Shown one piece after another: positions 1 to 8,216 of a DNA stretch of 64,000 bases. The DNA is from Herbiconiux sp. VKM Ac-1786. GTDB taxonomy: Bacteria; Actinomycetota; Actinomycetes; Actinomycetales; Microbacteriaceae. The notes beneath the pieces are model-generated. The model did no database searches. It was not told where the DNA came from and saw only the letters and a list, made by a program, of their open reading frames with translations. The stretch's first letter is position 1; each line of letters begins with the position of its first letter. The position numbers and the translations under genes are program-made. Location: positions 496,001 through 560,000 of the forward strand of contig NZ_JADKSG010000002.1 of the NCBI RefSeq assembly GCF_015350805.1, read 5' to 3'.

Positions 1-317
1 TGGATGCCCTCGGTGACGGCGTCGGTGCGGGCCGCACCCGCGGCGTGGAGGTCGGAGCGCAGGGCGGCGGTGGCCGACTGCGTCAGCAGGGCGGGTCCGA
101 GCACCAGAGCGGCGAGCAGCATGAAGCCGATGGAGGCGAGCGCGATCGTCATGGCCGGTGCGGCCGCCACCGCGCGCCGGGCGAAGCGGGCGGTGCCCGG
201 AACGCGGGGTGCGCGCTTCGGGGTCGCGGCGCGCATCCGTCGCCCCTCGGCCGTCGTCGTGGGGAGTGCCTGCCCGCGCCTGACCCCGCCACCGGGTCGG
301 CGGCCGGGGCGGCTCAT
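1..317 (-). CDS. FtsX-like ABC permease, N-terminal fragment (partial, runs off left edge)
   Basis: This gene starts at an ATG at 317 and is still open at base 1, so only about 105 N-terminal residues are visible. Its start overlaps the stop of the larger permease upstream in an ATGA arrangement, which implies translational coupling and one operon. The visible part is an Arg/Pro/Gly-rich cytoplasmic tail of about 58 residues. It is followed by one strong hydrophobic helix (about residues 60-82) and the start of an extracytoplasmic region rich in Ala, Thr and Ser. That is how MacB/FtsX-type permeases begin, and the neighbour is such a permease. The family call is therefore an inference from context and topology. 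Substrate is unknown. Confidence 0.6.
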   Translation of the reverse strand, partial: MSRPGRRPGGGVRRGQALPTTTAEGRRMRAATPKRAPRVPGTARFARRAVAAAPAMTIALASIGFMLLAALVLGPALLTQSATAALRSDLHAAGAARTDAVTEGI

Positions 318-3300
318 CGGGCCCGCTCCGATCGGGGTTCCGCGGCGGCGAGCAGGGTGGCGGCGGCGAGCGTCACGACGAGGGCCGCGAGCATCGCGGC
401 GAGCACCGGCAGCGCGAAGTCGGCGAACGGCGGGGCCACCGTGCGGCCGCCCACGGCGGAGGTGCCCATCACCGGGGTGCAGAGGGCGGCCGTGAGCGCC
501 CCGACCAGCAGACCCGCCACGACCGACACCGCCACGGCCGCCCCCGTCTCGGCCAGGCGGCGCAGGCGGCGCTGCCGGTCGACGAAGCCGAGGGCGCGCA
601 GCGTGGTCTCGTCGCCCCGGCGCGCCCGGCGCAGCACCGCCCCGTTCGCCGCGATCGCGACGAAGGCCATCAGCACGGCCACGCCGGCGACCAGCAGCCA
701 GACCGCGACGCCGGTCGACACGAATCCGGATGCCCCGGCCGCCTGCCGGGTGGCGATGCTCCAGGGGGCGTCGCTCCGGGCGGCCGCGGTGAGGGCCACC
801 GCGTCGGTGTCGCTCGTCGCCACCCAGACGGTGGCCGGCGTGAGCAGCGAACTGGAGGCGCCGAGGGAGGCGCGGGCGAGGTCGGCGGTGTCGAGCGCGA
901 GGGCGGGGGAGCCGCCGGCGCCGGGCACGCTCGGCACGAGGCGCTGCACGGTGGCGTCGAGACTGCGTCCGGAGGCAGGGGTGAAGCCGAAGTCGTCGCC
1001 CACCGCCAGACCGAGCTTCGCCGCGGCGTCGGTGCTCAGGGTGACGTTCAGGGGAGCATCCGGATCGTCGACGAGCACCCGGCCGACGGCCTGGCTCGAC
1101 GACAGCTGCAGCTCGGACTTCGAGAGCCGGTCGGTGCCGTAGCCGCTCGTGACGGTGCCCGAGGCGTCGAGCCCGGCCACGCCGTCGACGGTGACGTGCT
1201 CGCTGTCGGGGTCGCCGGCGGCGTCGTAGCGCAGGTCGACTCCGAGCAGCTCGGCGTCGGCGAAACCGGTCGGGAGCGCGGCGGCGAGCTCGGCGCCGCC
1301 GGCGGCCGCGAGCGTCACGGTGCCGAGGTCGACGGCCGCCAGCGCGCCGTCGGTGGCCGCGAGCCAGGCGGTGCCCGAGAGGGAGCCGGGGCGGTCGCGC
1401 TCCTCGGCCGTGACCCGGACGCTCACCGTCTCGGTGGTGGGGCCGACGCCGGAGGGCCGGGGGGAGTCGGGGAGGAAGGCCTCGCCGGTGAGCGGTTCCG
1501 CTGCGTCGCCGGGGAGGGCGATGGCGCGGATGTTCTCGCGGCCGACCGCGACCGTGGTGGCGAGGACGGCCGCGACGGTGCGGGTGCCGGGGGTGTCGCG
1601 GAGGGCGGCGAGGAGCGTGGGGGCGGCGGGGGTGGCGGCGGTGGGCGCGGTGTGGGTGGTGGCGGTGCCGGTGCCGGTGGTCGCGGTCGAGTCGGCGGTC
1701 GTGGTTGCGGTGGGGGTCACCGCGACCACGGTCGGGGTGTCGAGCTGCAGGGCGGCGTCGGCGCCGACCTTGTCGGAGGCCCGCGCATCCTGAGCTGCCT
1801 GCACCGAGCCGGGGAGCGCGGAGGCGACGACGCAGAGTGCCGAGGCCAGCATGACCACGAGCGCCACCGCCGTGAACCAGGACGCGCGCACGCGGAGGGA
1901 GCGCAACGCGGTGAAGAGCCAGACGGAGCGGGCGCGCCCGCCGAGCGCGGTGCGGCGCCGGGCCCACGCGGCGACCCCGGCCGAGGCGGCGACCGACGCG
2001 GCCAGCAGCGCGAGCGGCACCGCGGCGATGCCCGCCGAGCCGAGCTCGCCGGGGGAGGAGATGAGCTGCCCCACGGCCACGCCGGCCGCCACCACGAGGA
2101 CGGCGAGGCCGATGATGCGCAGGGCGCCGGCCGGCACCGCGCGCCGGCCGAGCGGGGGCAGCGGGACGGGCTGCGCGGCCGCCGTGCCGAGCAGGGCGAG
2201 CACGAGAGCCGCCGTGGCGAGGAGGCCGACCGGGTCGAGCGCGGCGCCGCCGACTGCGCCGCCGACGGCATCGTCGACTGCGCCACCGACGGTGCCGTCG
2301 CTCGCGCCGCTGCCTGCGGCGACGCCGAGGACGGCGAGCGCCGCCCAGCCGCCCGCGACGCCGAGCGCGGCGGCCGGCAGCACGGCCGCGGCGGTCTCGG
2401 CCGCCGACCAGCGCACGAGCTGGCCCCGGGAGGCGCCGCGGGCCCGCAGCAGCAGGTCGGTGCTCTCGCGGCGGCGGGATCCGAGCACGATCAGGCGGCT
2501 GCTGCCGAGCGCCACCACGAGCACCAGCAGCACCAGGGCGGCGGCCGTGAGGTTGGTGGCCGCCGTGGCGGCGGCGTCGGCGCGCCGGGCCGTGTCACCG
2601 AGGCCGCCCGTGATCGCCACCGGATCGGTGCCGATCACCCCGGCGACGTCGAGGGCCCCCTCGAGCGCCTTCGCCTCGGCGGCCTCGGCGATCGCGCGCA
2701 CCTGCGCGGGGTCGGGCCGGCCGTCGGGTGCGACGACCCACGAGGACCTCGGGGTGCCGCCGAACGCGATCAGCTGCTCACCGGTGACGACGAAGGGGCC
2801 CGCATCCGCGCCGTCGTGACCCGAGGTGAAGGCCGGCCGCCCGGCCCAGCGGGGTGCGAGCGCATCCTGCGGCTGCCAGGTTCCGCTGACGGTCAGGACG
2901 GTGCCCGAGCCGGGCGACGTCGCCGCCCCGCCGAGCGTCACGGTGTCGCCGACCGTGATGCCGAGCGCTCGGGCTGCCGCTGCCTGCACCGCGGTCTCGC
3001 CCGGGCCCGGCCAGGCGCCGTCGACGAGCGCGGCGTCGTCGGGGAGCGTGTCGTCGGCGACCGCGAGTGCGCGCGCAGCGGTGCCTCCTGTTCCCTCGGT
3101 CGCCGCCGCATCCGGCACCACCGCGAGTGCGACCGCGGCGACCGCCGTCGTGTGGGACAGCTGCACCCCGGCCCCGGCGAACCGGTCGCGCAGGAAGGTG
3201 GTGACGGCCGCATCCTGAGCCGTCGCCGCCGCGCCCGAGTCGTCGCCCTTGGTCGAGGCCGTCGGTGCGGACACCGTCAGCGCACCGGCCGCACCCACCG

Positions 3301-3490
3301 CCGAGGCCACCGCCTCACCCGATGCGTCGGCCGTCGCCCGGGCCACCCAGCCCGAGACGCCCACGAGCACGGCCGCGGTCAGCGCCACCACGACGGCGAG
3401 CGAGGCGAGGGTGGAGGCGGCGGAGAGGGCGCGGGAGACCCCGGGAGATCCCCTCCTCGGCGGGTCGCTGCGCGGGCGTGACGTGGCAAT
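314..3490 (-). CDS. Large FtsX-domain ABC transporter permease
   Basis: Membrane subunit of a MacB/FtsX-class ABC system, likely moving a lipophilic or peptide substrate across the cytoplasmic membrane. It has about 1058 residues. An N-terminal transmembrane helix (about 30-50) is followed by a large Ala/Thr-rich extracytoplasmic domain. A central membrane block has an Arg-rich loop (SRRRESTDLLLRARGAS) typical of FtsX domains. A second extracytoplasmic domain and a C-terminal block of about three helices follow, containing RRGDETTLRALGF. No ATPase is adjacent in the window; it may lie left of base 1. The start is uncertain. No ATG, GTG or TTG fits well before the first helix. I placed it at an ATT at 3490 because a TAGAGT hexamer (3498-3503) ends 7 bases upstream. 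In-frame GTG codons at 3391 and 3388 lie inside the helix. Longer versions would run over the VOC gene on the other strand. Confidence 0.8.
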   Translation of the reverse strand: MATSRPRSDPPRRGSPGVSRALSAASTLASLAVVVALTAAVLVGVSGWVARATADASGEAVASAVGAAGALTVSAPTASTKGDDSGAAATAQDAAVTTFLRDRFAGAGVQLSHTTAVAAVALAVVPDAAATEGTGGTAARALAVADDTLPDDAALVDGAWPGPGETAVQAAAARALGITVGDTVTLGGAATSPGSGTVLTVSGTWQPQDALAPRWAGRPAFTSGHDGADAGPFVVTGEQLIAFGGTPRSSWVVAPDGRPDPAQVRAIAEAAEAKALEGALDVAGVIGTDPVAITGGLGDTARRADAAATAATNLTAAALVLLVLVVALGSSRLIVLGSRRRESTDLLLRARGASRGQLVRWSAAETAAAVLPAAALGVAGGWAALAVLGVAAGSGASDGTVGGAVDDAVGGAVGGAALDPVGLLATAALVLALLGTAAAQPVPLPPLGRRAVPAGALRIIGLAVLVVAAGVAVGQLISSPGELGSAGIAAVPLALLAASVAASAGVAAWARRRTALGGRARSVWLFTALRSLRVRASWFTAVALVVMLASALCVVASALPGSVQAAQDARASDKVGADAALQLDTPTVVAVTPTATTTADSTATTGTGTATTHTAPTAATPAAPTLLAALRDTPGTRTVAAVLATTVAVGRENIRAIALPGDAAEPLTGEAFLPDSPRPSGVGPTTETVSVRVTAEERDRPGSLSGTAWLAATDGALAAVDLGTVTLAAAGGAELAAALPTGFADAELLGVDLRYDAAGDPDSEHVTVDGVAGLDASGTVTSGYGTDRLSKSELQLSSSQAVGRVLVDDPDAPLNVTLSTDAAAKLGLAVGDDFGFTPASGRSLDATVQRLVPSVPGAGGSPALALDTADLARASLGASSSLLTPATVWVATSDTDAVALTAAARSDAPWSIATRQAAGASGFVSTGVAVWLLVAGVAVLMAFVAIAANGAVLRRARRGDETTLRALGFVDRQRRLRRLAETGAAVAVSVVAGLLVGALTAALCTPVMGTSAVGGRTVAPPFADFALPVLAAMLAALVVTLAAATLLAAAEPRSERAR

Positions 3491-3669
3491 GAGCGCAACT
3501 CTAACCCGAGTGCGATCATCAGGTGTAGTCGAGGGCGGACGGGCGGGGTCGTGCCGCGTTCCGGGCGCGCAGGGTGGCCCTGGCAGGGTGTCCCTCGATG
3601 GCCGGCCGACTCGTAGGCTCGGGGTGCGGCGCTGATCCGCAGCGCAACTGTTCACCGAGAGGGGCTCGC

Positions 3670-3828
3670 ATGTCGGACAGGCGATCGGCGCTTTGCGCTG
3701 CGGAAGACCGCCGCACCGGGACAGGGGAGTGGCCGCACGGTGACACGGCCACGTCCACGGCGACCGCCCTCGCCACCGCCCTCCGGCTGGCATCCCGCCT
3801 CGGCGCCGCCCCGGCCGGTGCCGCATGA
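3670..3828 (+). CDS. Possible small protein translationally coupled to the VOC gene
   Basis: A 52-codon reading frame begins with ATG at 3670 after a purine-rich GAGAGGGGC sequence. It ends in a TGA that overlaps the ATG of the VOC gene (ATGA at 3825-3828). The predicted peptide is polar at first (MSDRRSALCAAEDRR) and then Ala/Thr-rich, with no domain I recognise. The ribosome-binding-like sequence and the overlap argue that it is translated, perhaps as a leader coupled to the next gene. It could equally be the remnant of a longer regulator. Confidence is low. Confidence 0.3.
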   Translation: MSDRRSALCAAEDRRTGTGEWPHGDTATSTATALATALRLASRLGAAPAGAA

Positions 3829-4235
3829 CGGCCCCGACCTTCGCCGGTGTCGGCAACGTCTTCTACTTCGTCGACGATCTCGACGCCGCAGTGGAGTGGT
3901 ACACCGCGCGACTCGGCCGTGAGCCCGTCGCGCGCGGGGGAGCGCTCGTCGCCTTCGACATCGACGGCACGCGGCTGACCCTGCATCGCACCGACGAGCT
4001 CAACACACCCGGCCCGTCGGGTACCAGCCCGTACTGGACCGTCCCCGACGTCGACGCCTTCGTCGACGACTGGACGGCCCACGGTGCCACCGCCCACCGC
4101 GGCCCGAAGACCGTCTTCACCGGCGAACGCCTCTGCCAGCTCCTGGACCCCTTCGGCAACCTCTTCTCGATCCGCCAGGCCGACGCCGACGCCGACGCCG
4201 ATGCTGCAGGCGACGCCCAAGCCGCAGCCGGCTGA
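3825..4235 (+). CDS. VOC family (glyoxalase/bleomycin-resistance-like) protein
   Basis: A single-domain vicinal-oxygen-chelate fold protein of 136 residues. The N-terminal half has the typical pattern VFYFVDDLDAAVEWYTARLG and the C-terminal half the LLDPFGNLF motif that closes the metal/substrate pocket. Members include glyoxalases, ring-cleavage dioxygenases and drug-binding proteins; nothing here fixes the substrate. The tail (about residues 118-136) is a short Asp-Ala repeat encoded by gacgcc hexamers, a low-complexity extension. The start ATG overlaps the stop of a small upstream frame. Downstream on the other strand lies a decayed gene, so this may be the surviving half of an older accessory locus. 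Confidence 0.85.
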   Translation: MTAPTFAGVGNVFYFVDDLDAAVEWYTARLGREPVARGGALVAFDIDGTRLTLHRTDELNTPGPSGTSPYWTVPDVDAFVDDWTAHGATAHRGPKTVFTGERLCQLLDPFGNLFSIRQADADADADAAGDAQAAAG

Positions 4236-4682
4236 CGCCCGGCCGAGCGCCAATCGGCGGGTCATCGCCAGCTCGCCGCAAAAGAACTGGGCCTCCCAGC
4301 TCGTCGCGACGTTCACCGAGAAGCCCTCACCGATCTGGCCCATCGGCCGGTCGTTGGCGTGGTGGTAGATGGTCGCGGTCGACGAGTTGCTCCACGGGCG
4401 GGGCGGATGCGCGGCAACGGTCACGGCCTCGTGCAGCGCCCGCGTGGTCTCCCTCCACGAGCGGAAGATCTCGGCCAGGTTCGCCGTGCCGTGAGGGTAG
4501 TTCACGCTCTTGCCCGCCATGGTGATGAGGAGGTCGGGGATGGTCGACGCGACACTGGCGGTGCTGAACGTCCGCTCGTCGCTTCGCCTGCTGGAGAACC
4601 CACCCGAGACCGTCGCCGAACCGATCGCCCTGCCGAAGTGGAAGCCGATGGGGCGGTGAGCCCCCGTCCTGCCCGATCCCAC
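4236..4682 (-). pseudogene. Decayed gene remnant, possibly imine-reductase-like
   Basis: This stretch of about 490 bases between the VOC gene and the permease has no convincing intact gene. On the minus strand an open frame between about 4236 and 4640 reads like true protein rather than a GC-shadow. It contains TIPDLLITMAGKSVNYPHGT, then SWRETTRALHEAV, then SSTATIYHHANDRPMGQIGEGF. Spacing and pattern (GK-x-VN-x3-GT, then a later x-ATI-Y) resemble the nucleotide-binding segment of imine reductase/beta-hydroxyacid-dehydrogenase-like enzymes. The Gly-rich N-terminus and the helical C-terminus are missing. I read it as a deletion remnant; the family assignment is tentative. Confidence 0.35.
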
Positions 4683-4686
4683 TTAC

Positions 4687-4705
4687 TTGACATAATGTGC
4701 ATTAT
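4687..4705. promoter_or_regulatory. TTGACA overlapping a 14-bp inverted repeat, operator-like
   Basis: The sequence TTGACA (4687-4692) runs into ATAATG-TG-CATTAT (4692-4705), a perfect inverted repeat with 6-base arms and a 2-base spacer. It is strikingly AT-rich for this genome. Short AT-rich palindromes over a -35 box are typical operators for MarR/TetR-like repressors. No regulator gene remains next to it, which fits loss of part of this locus. Confidence 0.4.
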
Positions 4706-4723
4706 CAGCGAATCGAGACCCGG

Positions 4724-6013
4724 TCAGGTCGCGGTCGTCCGCAGCGCATCCGCGGGCTCGATCGCCGCCGCACGAGACGACGGCACGAGCCCCGCCAGCA
4801 GCCCGACGACACCGCCAGCCGCCGCCGCACCGAACGCCAGCCCCAGGTCGAGCACCGGCGTCCAGCCCTGAGCCACCGACACGCCGACGACCACGACGAC
4901 GCCGGCCGCCGACCCCATCAGGCCACCCAGCAACCCGACGGCGGCCGATTCGGCCAGGAACTGCCCCGCGATCTGCCCGCGGGTCGCCCCCAGCGCCCGG
5001 CGCAGGCCGATCTCGCCGATCCGCTCCGCGATGCCGCTGAGCGTCGTCGTGGCGATCCCGACGGCCCCGGCGAGCAGCGTGATGACACCGATCGCCAGGA
5101 AGATCAGGTCGAGATCCCCCTGCAGCCCGGTCTGGAACGTCGTCGGCTCCCCCGGCGCCGAAACCGAGAATGCCTCGGGAGCTGACGGGGCGAGCGCGAT
5201 CGGCGCCTGATGCGCCACGAGCCGGCCGGCACCGAGCGCGATGCCGAGGGCCAGCGTCGAGGCCGTCACGCCCGGGAACTCCGCCCGCGCGGTGCCGAGG
5301 GGCAGGATCACCGCCGACTCCAGCGACCGACGCGTCTCACTGCTCGCGAGAATGCCGATCACCGCATAGGCGTGCTCCCCGATGAACACCGTCGGCCGTG
5401 AGTCGATCGACGTGATCCCCAGGCGTTCGGCCGCCTCGGCGCCCAGTACGGCGACCCGGTCGTGCCGTTCGTCGTGGCCGCGGTCGAACATCCGCCCGCG
5501 TTCCAGCCGACCGCCGACCGCGGTGAGCAGATCTCCGGATGCCGCCACCACGGCGGGCGGCGTGGTGGGCGCGCGGGCCGGGTCGAGCACCGGGACGGTC
5601 GTGATCTCGCGACCACCCAGATCGACGGGCGCGAGCAGCGCCGCTGCGGTGACTCCGGCCAGCCCGGTGACGCGGGCGAGCGAGTCGTCCGGGAACGCGG
5701 CGACGGGACGCGCGGTGCCGTCACTCCCCTCGGCCGTGGCCGGCTCCACCTCGGCGTGCGTGGCGGCGACCGCGTCGAAGCGCGACGACAGCTGGCCCGA
5801 GGCCGTCTGACCGAGCCCCAGGGTCATCACGAGCGCGCCGATCCCGACGAGCGTTCCGAGCACGCCGAGCAGCAGCCGCCCCGGCCGGGCACCGACGCTC
5901 GCCAGCGCCTCTCCCCCGATGTCGCGGAGCAGCCGCGTCCGGACCCCGAGGTGCGCCGCGCCGCGCCGCCGCACCGCCTTCACGACAGCCGTCACAACGG
6001 AAGCCGCCTTCAC
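4724..6013 (-). CDS. MacB-like ABC transporter permease
   Basis: Membrane permease of a MacB-type exporter, 429 residues. It has an N-terminal cytoplasmic stretch, a helix at about 45-70, and an extracytoplasmic MacB-core-like domain (about 75-300). Three C-terminal helices carry the FtsX signature region, including GIAERIGEIGLRRALGATRGQ, the loop that docks on the ATPase. The GTG start at 6013 overlaps the stop of the ATPase gene (GTGA), so the two are translationally coupled. It is the last gene of the minus-strand operon 9207-4724. Substrate is not evident; in Gram-positive bacteria such systems often export peptides or give resistance to membrane-active compounds. Confidence 0.88.
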   Translation of the reverse strand: MKAASVVTAVVKAVRRRGAAHLGVRTRLLRDIGGEALASVGARPGRLLLGVLGTLVGIGALVMTLGLGQTASGQLSSRFDAVAATHAEVEPATAEGSDGTARPVAAFPDDSLARVTGLAGVTAAALLAPVDLGGREITTVPVLDPARAPTTPPAVVAASGDLLTAVGGRLERGRMFDRGHDERHDRVAVLGAEAAERLGITSIDSRPTVFIGEHAYAVIGILASSETRRSLESAVILPLGTARAEFPGVTASTLALGIALGAGRLVAHQAPIALAPSAPEAFSVSAPGEPTTFQTGLQGDLDLIFLAIGVITLLAGAVGIATTTLSGIAERIGEIGLRRALGATRGQIAGQFLAESAAVGLLGGLMGSAAGVVVVVGVSVAQGWTPVLDLGLAFGAAAAGGVVGLLAGLVPSSRAAAIEPADALRTTAT

Positions 6014-6702
6014 GACAGCCGCCCACCCTCCAGCACCCGGTGCCGATGCGCCCGCCGCGCCACGGCCTCGTCGTGCGTGATGACCACGACCGTCAGCCCG
6101 TCGGCGTTCAGCTCCTCGACCAGGTCGAGCACCGCATCCGAGTTGCGCCGGTCGAGGTTGCCCGTCGGTTCGTCGGCGAGCAGCAGCCGCGGCCTCGTGC
6201 AGATCGCGCGGGCGATCGCGACCCGCTGCCGTTCCCCACCCGACAGGGTTCCCGGATGCGCGGCCGACCGTCGCGCCAGGCCGACCCGGCTCAGGGCGTC
6301 CTCGGCCAGCGCCAGCCGCTCGCTCGTCGAGCGGGGTCGCTCCTCCGTCTCGCCGTAGACGAACGCGAGCAGCACGTTCTCCCGCACCGTTCGCGCCGAG
6401 AGCAGATGGAACGACTGGAACACGAAGCCGACCCCCGCCCCGCGCACCCCCGACCGTTCACGGTCACCGAGGGCGGCGGTCGGCCGCCCGTCGAAGAGGT
6501 ACTCCCCCGACGTCGGCCGGTCCAGCAGCCCGAGGATGTTCAGCATGGTCGACTTGCCGGCTCCCGACGACCCGGTGATGGCGACGAAGTCGCCGCGATC
6601 GACCAATAGGTCGACGCCGCGCAGCACCTCGAGCGACTGTCCGTTCGCCGTGAAGGCGCGGGTCACTCCGCGCAGCTCGATCAGTCCGGGGATGCTCGTC
6701 AT
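6010..6702 (-). CDS. MacB/LolD-type ABC transporter ATP-binding protein
   Basis: The cytoplasmic ATPase of the exporter, 230 residues, one full ABC domain. Visible motifs are Walker A GSSGAGKS (about 41-48), Q-loop VFQSFHLL, signature LSGGERQRVAIARA, Walker B LLLADEPTGNLD and switch His in VVITHDEAVA. The pattern ADEPTGNLD is characteristic of the MacB/LolD/FtsE subfamily that works with FtsX-type permeases. The start ATG overlaps the stop of the adaptor gene and the stop overlaps the permease start. Adaptor, ATPase and permease are therefore a tightly coupled unit. Confidence 0.93.
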   Translation of the reverse strand: MTSIPGLIELRGVTRAFTANGQSLEVLRGVDLLVDRGDFVAITGSSGAGKSTMLNILGLLDRPTSGEYLFDGRPTAALGDRERSGVRGAGVGFVFQSFHLLSARTVRENVLLAFVYGETEERPRSTSERLALAEDALSRVGLARRSAAHPGTLSGGERQRVAIARAICTRPRLLLADEPTGNLDRRNSDAVLDLVEELNADGLTVVVITHDEAVARRAHRHRVLEGGRLS

Positions 6703-8216
6703 CGTCCCACCACCACGCGCGCGCCGGCGACGAGCCGGTCGTCGTCGCTCCGCACCTCGGCGTAGCCGCCCGCGGCGAGCCCGGTCGTCACGGTGACGAT
6801 CTCGGTCGTGGTCGGTGCCTCCGGATGCTCGACCGCGAGCTCGACCCGGCTCTCGCCGCCCGGCCCCGCGCTCAGCGCGGCCACCGGAACCGCCAGCACG
6901 GCGCCGGCCGTGGCCTGCACCGGCACGTCGACCCGCACGTTGCTGCCCCGGAGGCGCTCGGCGACGTCGGGCGCCGGAGCCTCCGGATCGAGCACCAGCT
7001 CGGAGGACTTCGTGGCCTTCTCCCCCTCGGCCGGCTTCTTCGGCGTGACCGACTTCACCGTCGCGGGCCGCGCCGTGCCATCTGTGCCGGTGTACGTGGC
7101 AGGCATCCCGGGCTTCACCAGGGCCGCATCCTGCTCGGTGAGTGTCCCGACGAGGTTCAGCGCCGCGCCCGAGACGCTCATCGTCGCCCCCTTGACGATC
7201 TCGCCGCGGACGGCCTGCACACTGTCGACCCGGCGGGGCAGCGTGGGCAGGTAGACGACCTCGGCGGCCGGGAGGGCGGTGAGGGCATCCGTCTCGGCCT
7301 CGGCCCGGTCACGCTGAGCGTCGGCGAGCTGCTCGAGGGCGGCGTCGACGGCGGCGCTCTCGGCACTCGTGTCCCCCGGCGCCAGCGCCGCGTCCCGGCG
7401 GGCGGCCGCGAGGGCCAGCTCGTCGCGCAGCCGGTCCAGGATGCTCGGCGACTCCCCGGCCGCCACCGCGTCGCCGAGCGCCCGCTCCGCCTGACGCACC
7501 CCGTTCTCGGCTTCGAGCTGCGCGGCGGCCGGAGCCGGCGAGGCGGCGCGGTCGAGTGCGGCTCGGGCCTGTGCCACGCCCGACTCGGCCGCGCGCTCGG
7601 TCGCCTGGGCCGAGCGCAGCGTCGCCGCGGCGTCGGGCGACGGGGAGGGCGGCGTGTAGCCGGCCCGCCGGTACAGCTCGCCGACGGCCGCCGCGGTCGC
7701 GGCGTCGTAACTCGACGAGGCCGTGTCTCCCGGGTCGATGCCGAGCCCCGCGAGGGCCGCCTTGAGCTGCAGCACGTCGGGGCCGGACAGTCCGGCCCGC
7801 AGTGTGCGGTACGCCGGCAGCGCCCCAGGCAGTGCGAGCACCGGCCGGCCGGCGACCTCGAGCGCCACCCCGCCCGCGGTGACCTCCGCGCCTGCCTCGG
7901 GCACGTGCCCGGTGACGACCGCGGGCCCGGTGAGGCCGGAGGTGTCGATCGTGACGTCGACGGCGTCGGCGAAACCGACGTCGGCGCGGGCCGTGACCCG
8001 GTTCTCGATCACCCGCTGCTCGACCGGTGCGAAGATCGGGCCGGCCTCCGGCGCCTTCGTCCGGGCCGCCAGCTCGGCAGGCGAGACCACGAGCTGCGCG
8101 ATCGCCACACCGGCGACGAGCGACAGCAGCGCCACGCAGGCCAGCACGATCACGAGTCGCGACCCGCGGAGAGGCGAACGGCCCGGCCGCGCCACCTCGG
8201 CCGCGTCAGTCGTCAT
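6699..8216 (-). CDS. Membrane-anchored adaptor with peptidoglycan-binding domain
   Basis: A 505-residue membrane-fusion/adaptor-like protein that probably connects the MacB-like permease to the cell wall. One N-terminal transmembrane helix (about 22-45) leaves the rest outside. A beta-rich segment precedes a peptidoglycan-binding-like domain (about 145-195, GPDVLQLKAALAGLGIDPG). A long Ala/Glu/Arg-rich helical hairpin (about 205-300) follows, then a barrel and membrane-proximal segment as in HlyD/MacA adaptors. The ATG overlaps the end of the lipoprotein gene by 11 bases. In Gram-positive bacteria without an outer membrane, a PG-binding adaptor is expected to anchor or gate the exporter at the wall. 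Cargo is unknown. Confidence 0.82.
   Translation of the reverse strand: MTTDAAEVARPGRSPLRGSRLVIVLACVALLSLVAGVAIAQLVVSPAELAARTKAPEAGPIFAPVEQRVIENRVTARADVGFADAVDVTIDTSGLTGPAVVTGHVPEAGAEVTAGGVALEVAGRPVLALPGALPAYRTLRAGLSGPDVLQLKAALAGLGIDPGDTASSSYDAATAAAVGELYRRAGYTPPSPSPDAAATLRSAQATERAAESGVAQARAALDRAASPAPAAAQLEAENGVRQAERALGDAVAAGESPSILDRLRDELALAAARRDAALAPGDTSAESAAVDAALEQLADAQRDRAEAETDALTALPAAEVVYLPTLPRRVDSVQAVRGEIVKGATMSVSGAALNLVGTLTEQDAALVKPGMPATYTGTDGTARPATVKSVTPKKPAEGEKATKSSELVLDPEAPAPDVAERLRGSNVRVDVPVQATAGAVLAVPVAALSAGPGGESRVELAVEHPEAPTTTEIVTVTTGLAAGGYAEVRSDDDRLVAGARVVVGR

Noticed and set aside
1618-1700. G-rich GGT/GGC run that looked like a repeat or G-quadruplex element
   Set aside because: On the coding strand it is the Thr/Ala-rich linker of the large permease; the composition explains it.
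4182-4206. Possible CRISPR-like or regulatory repeat in the VOC gene
   Set aside because: It is a simple gacgcc hexamer run encoding Asp-Ala; no spacers or longer units. No CRISPR array is visible anywhere in the window.
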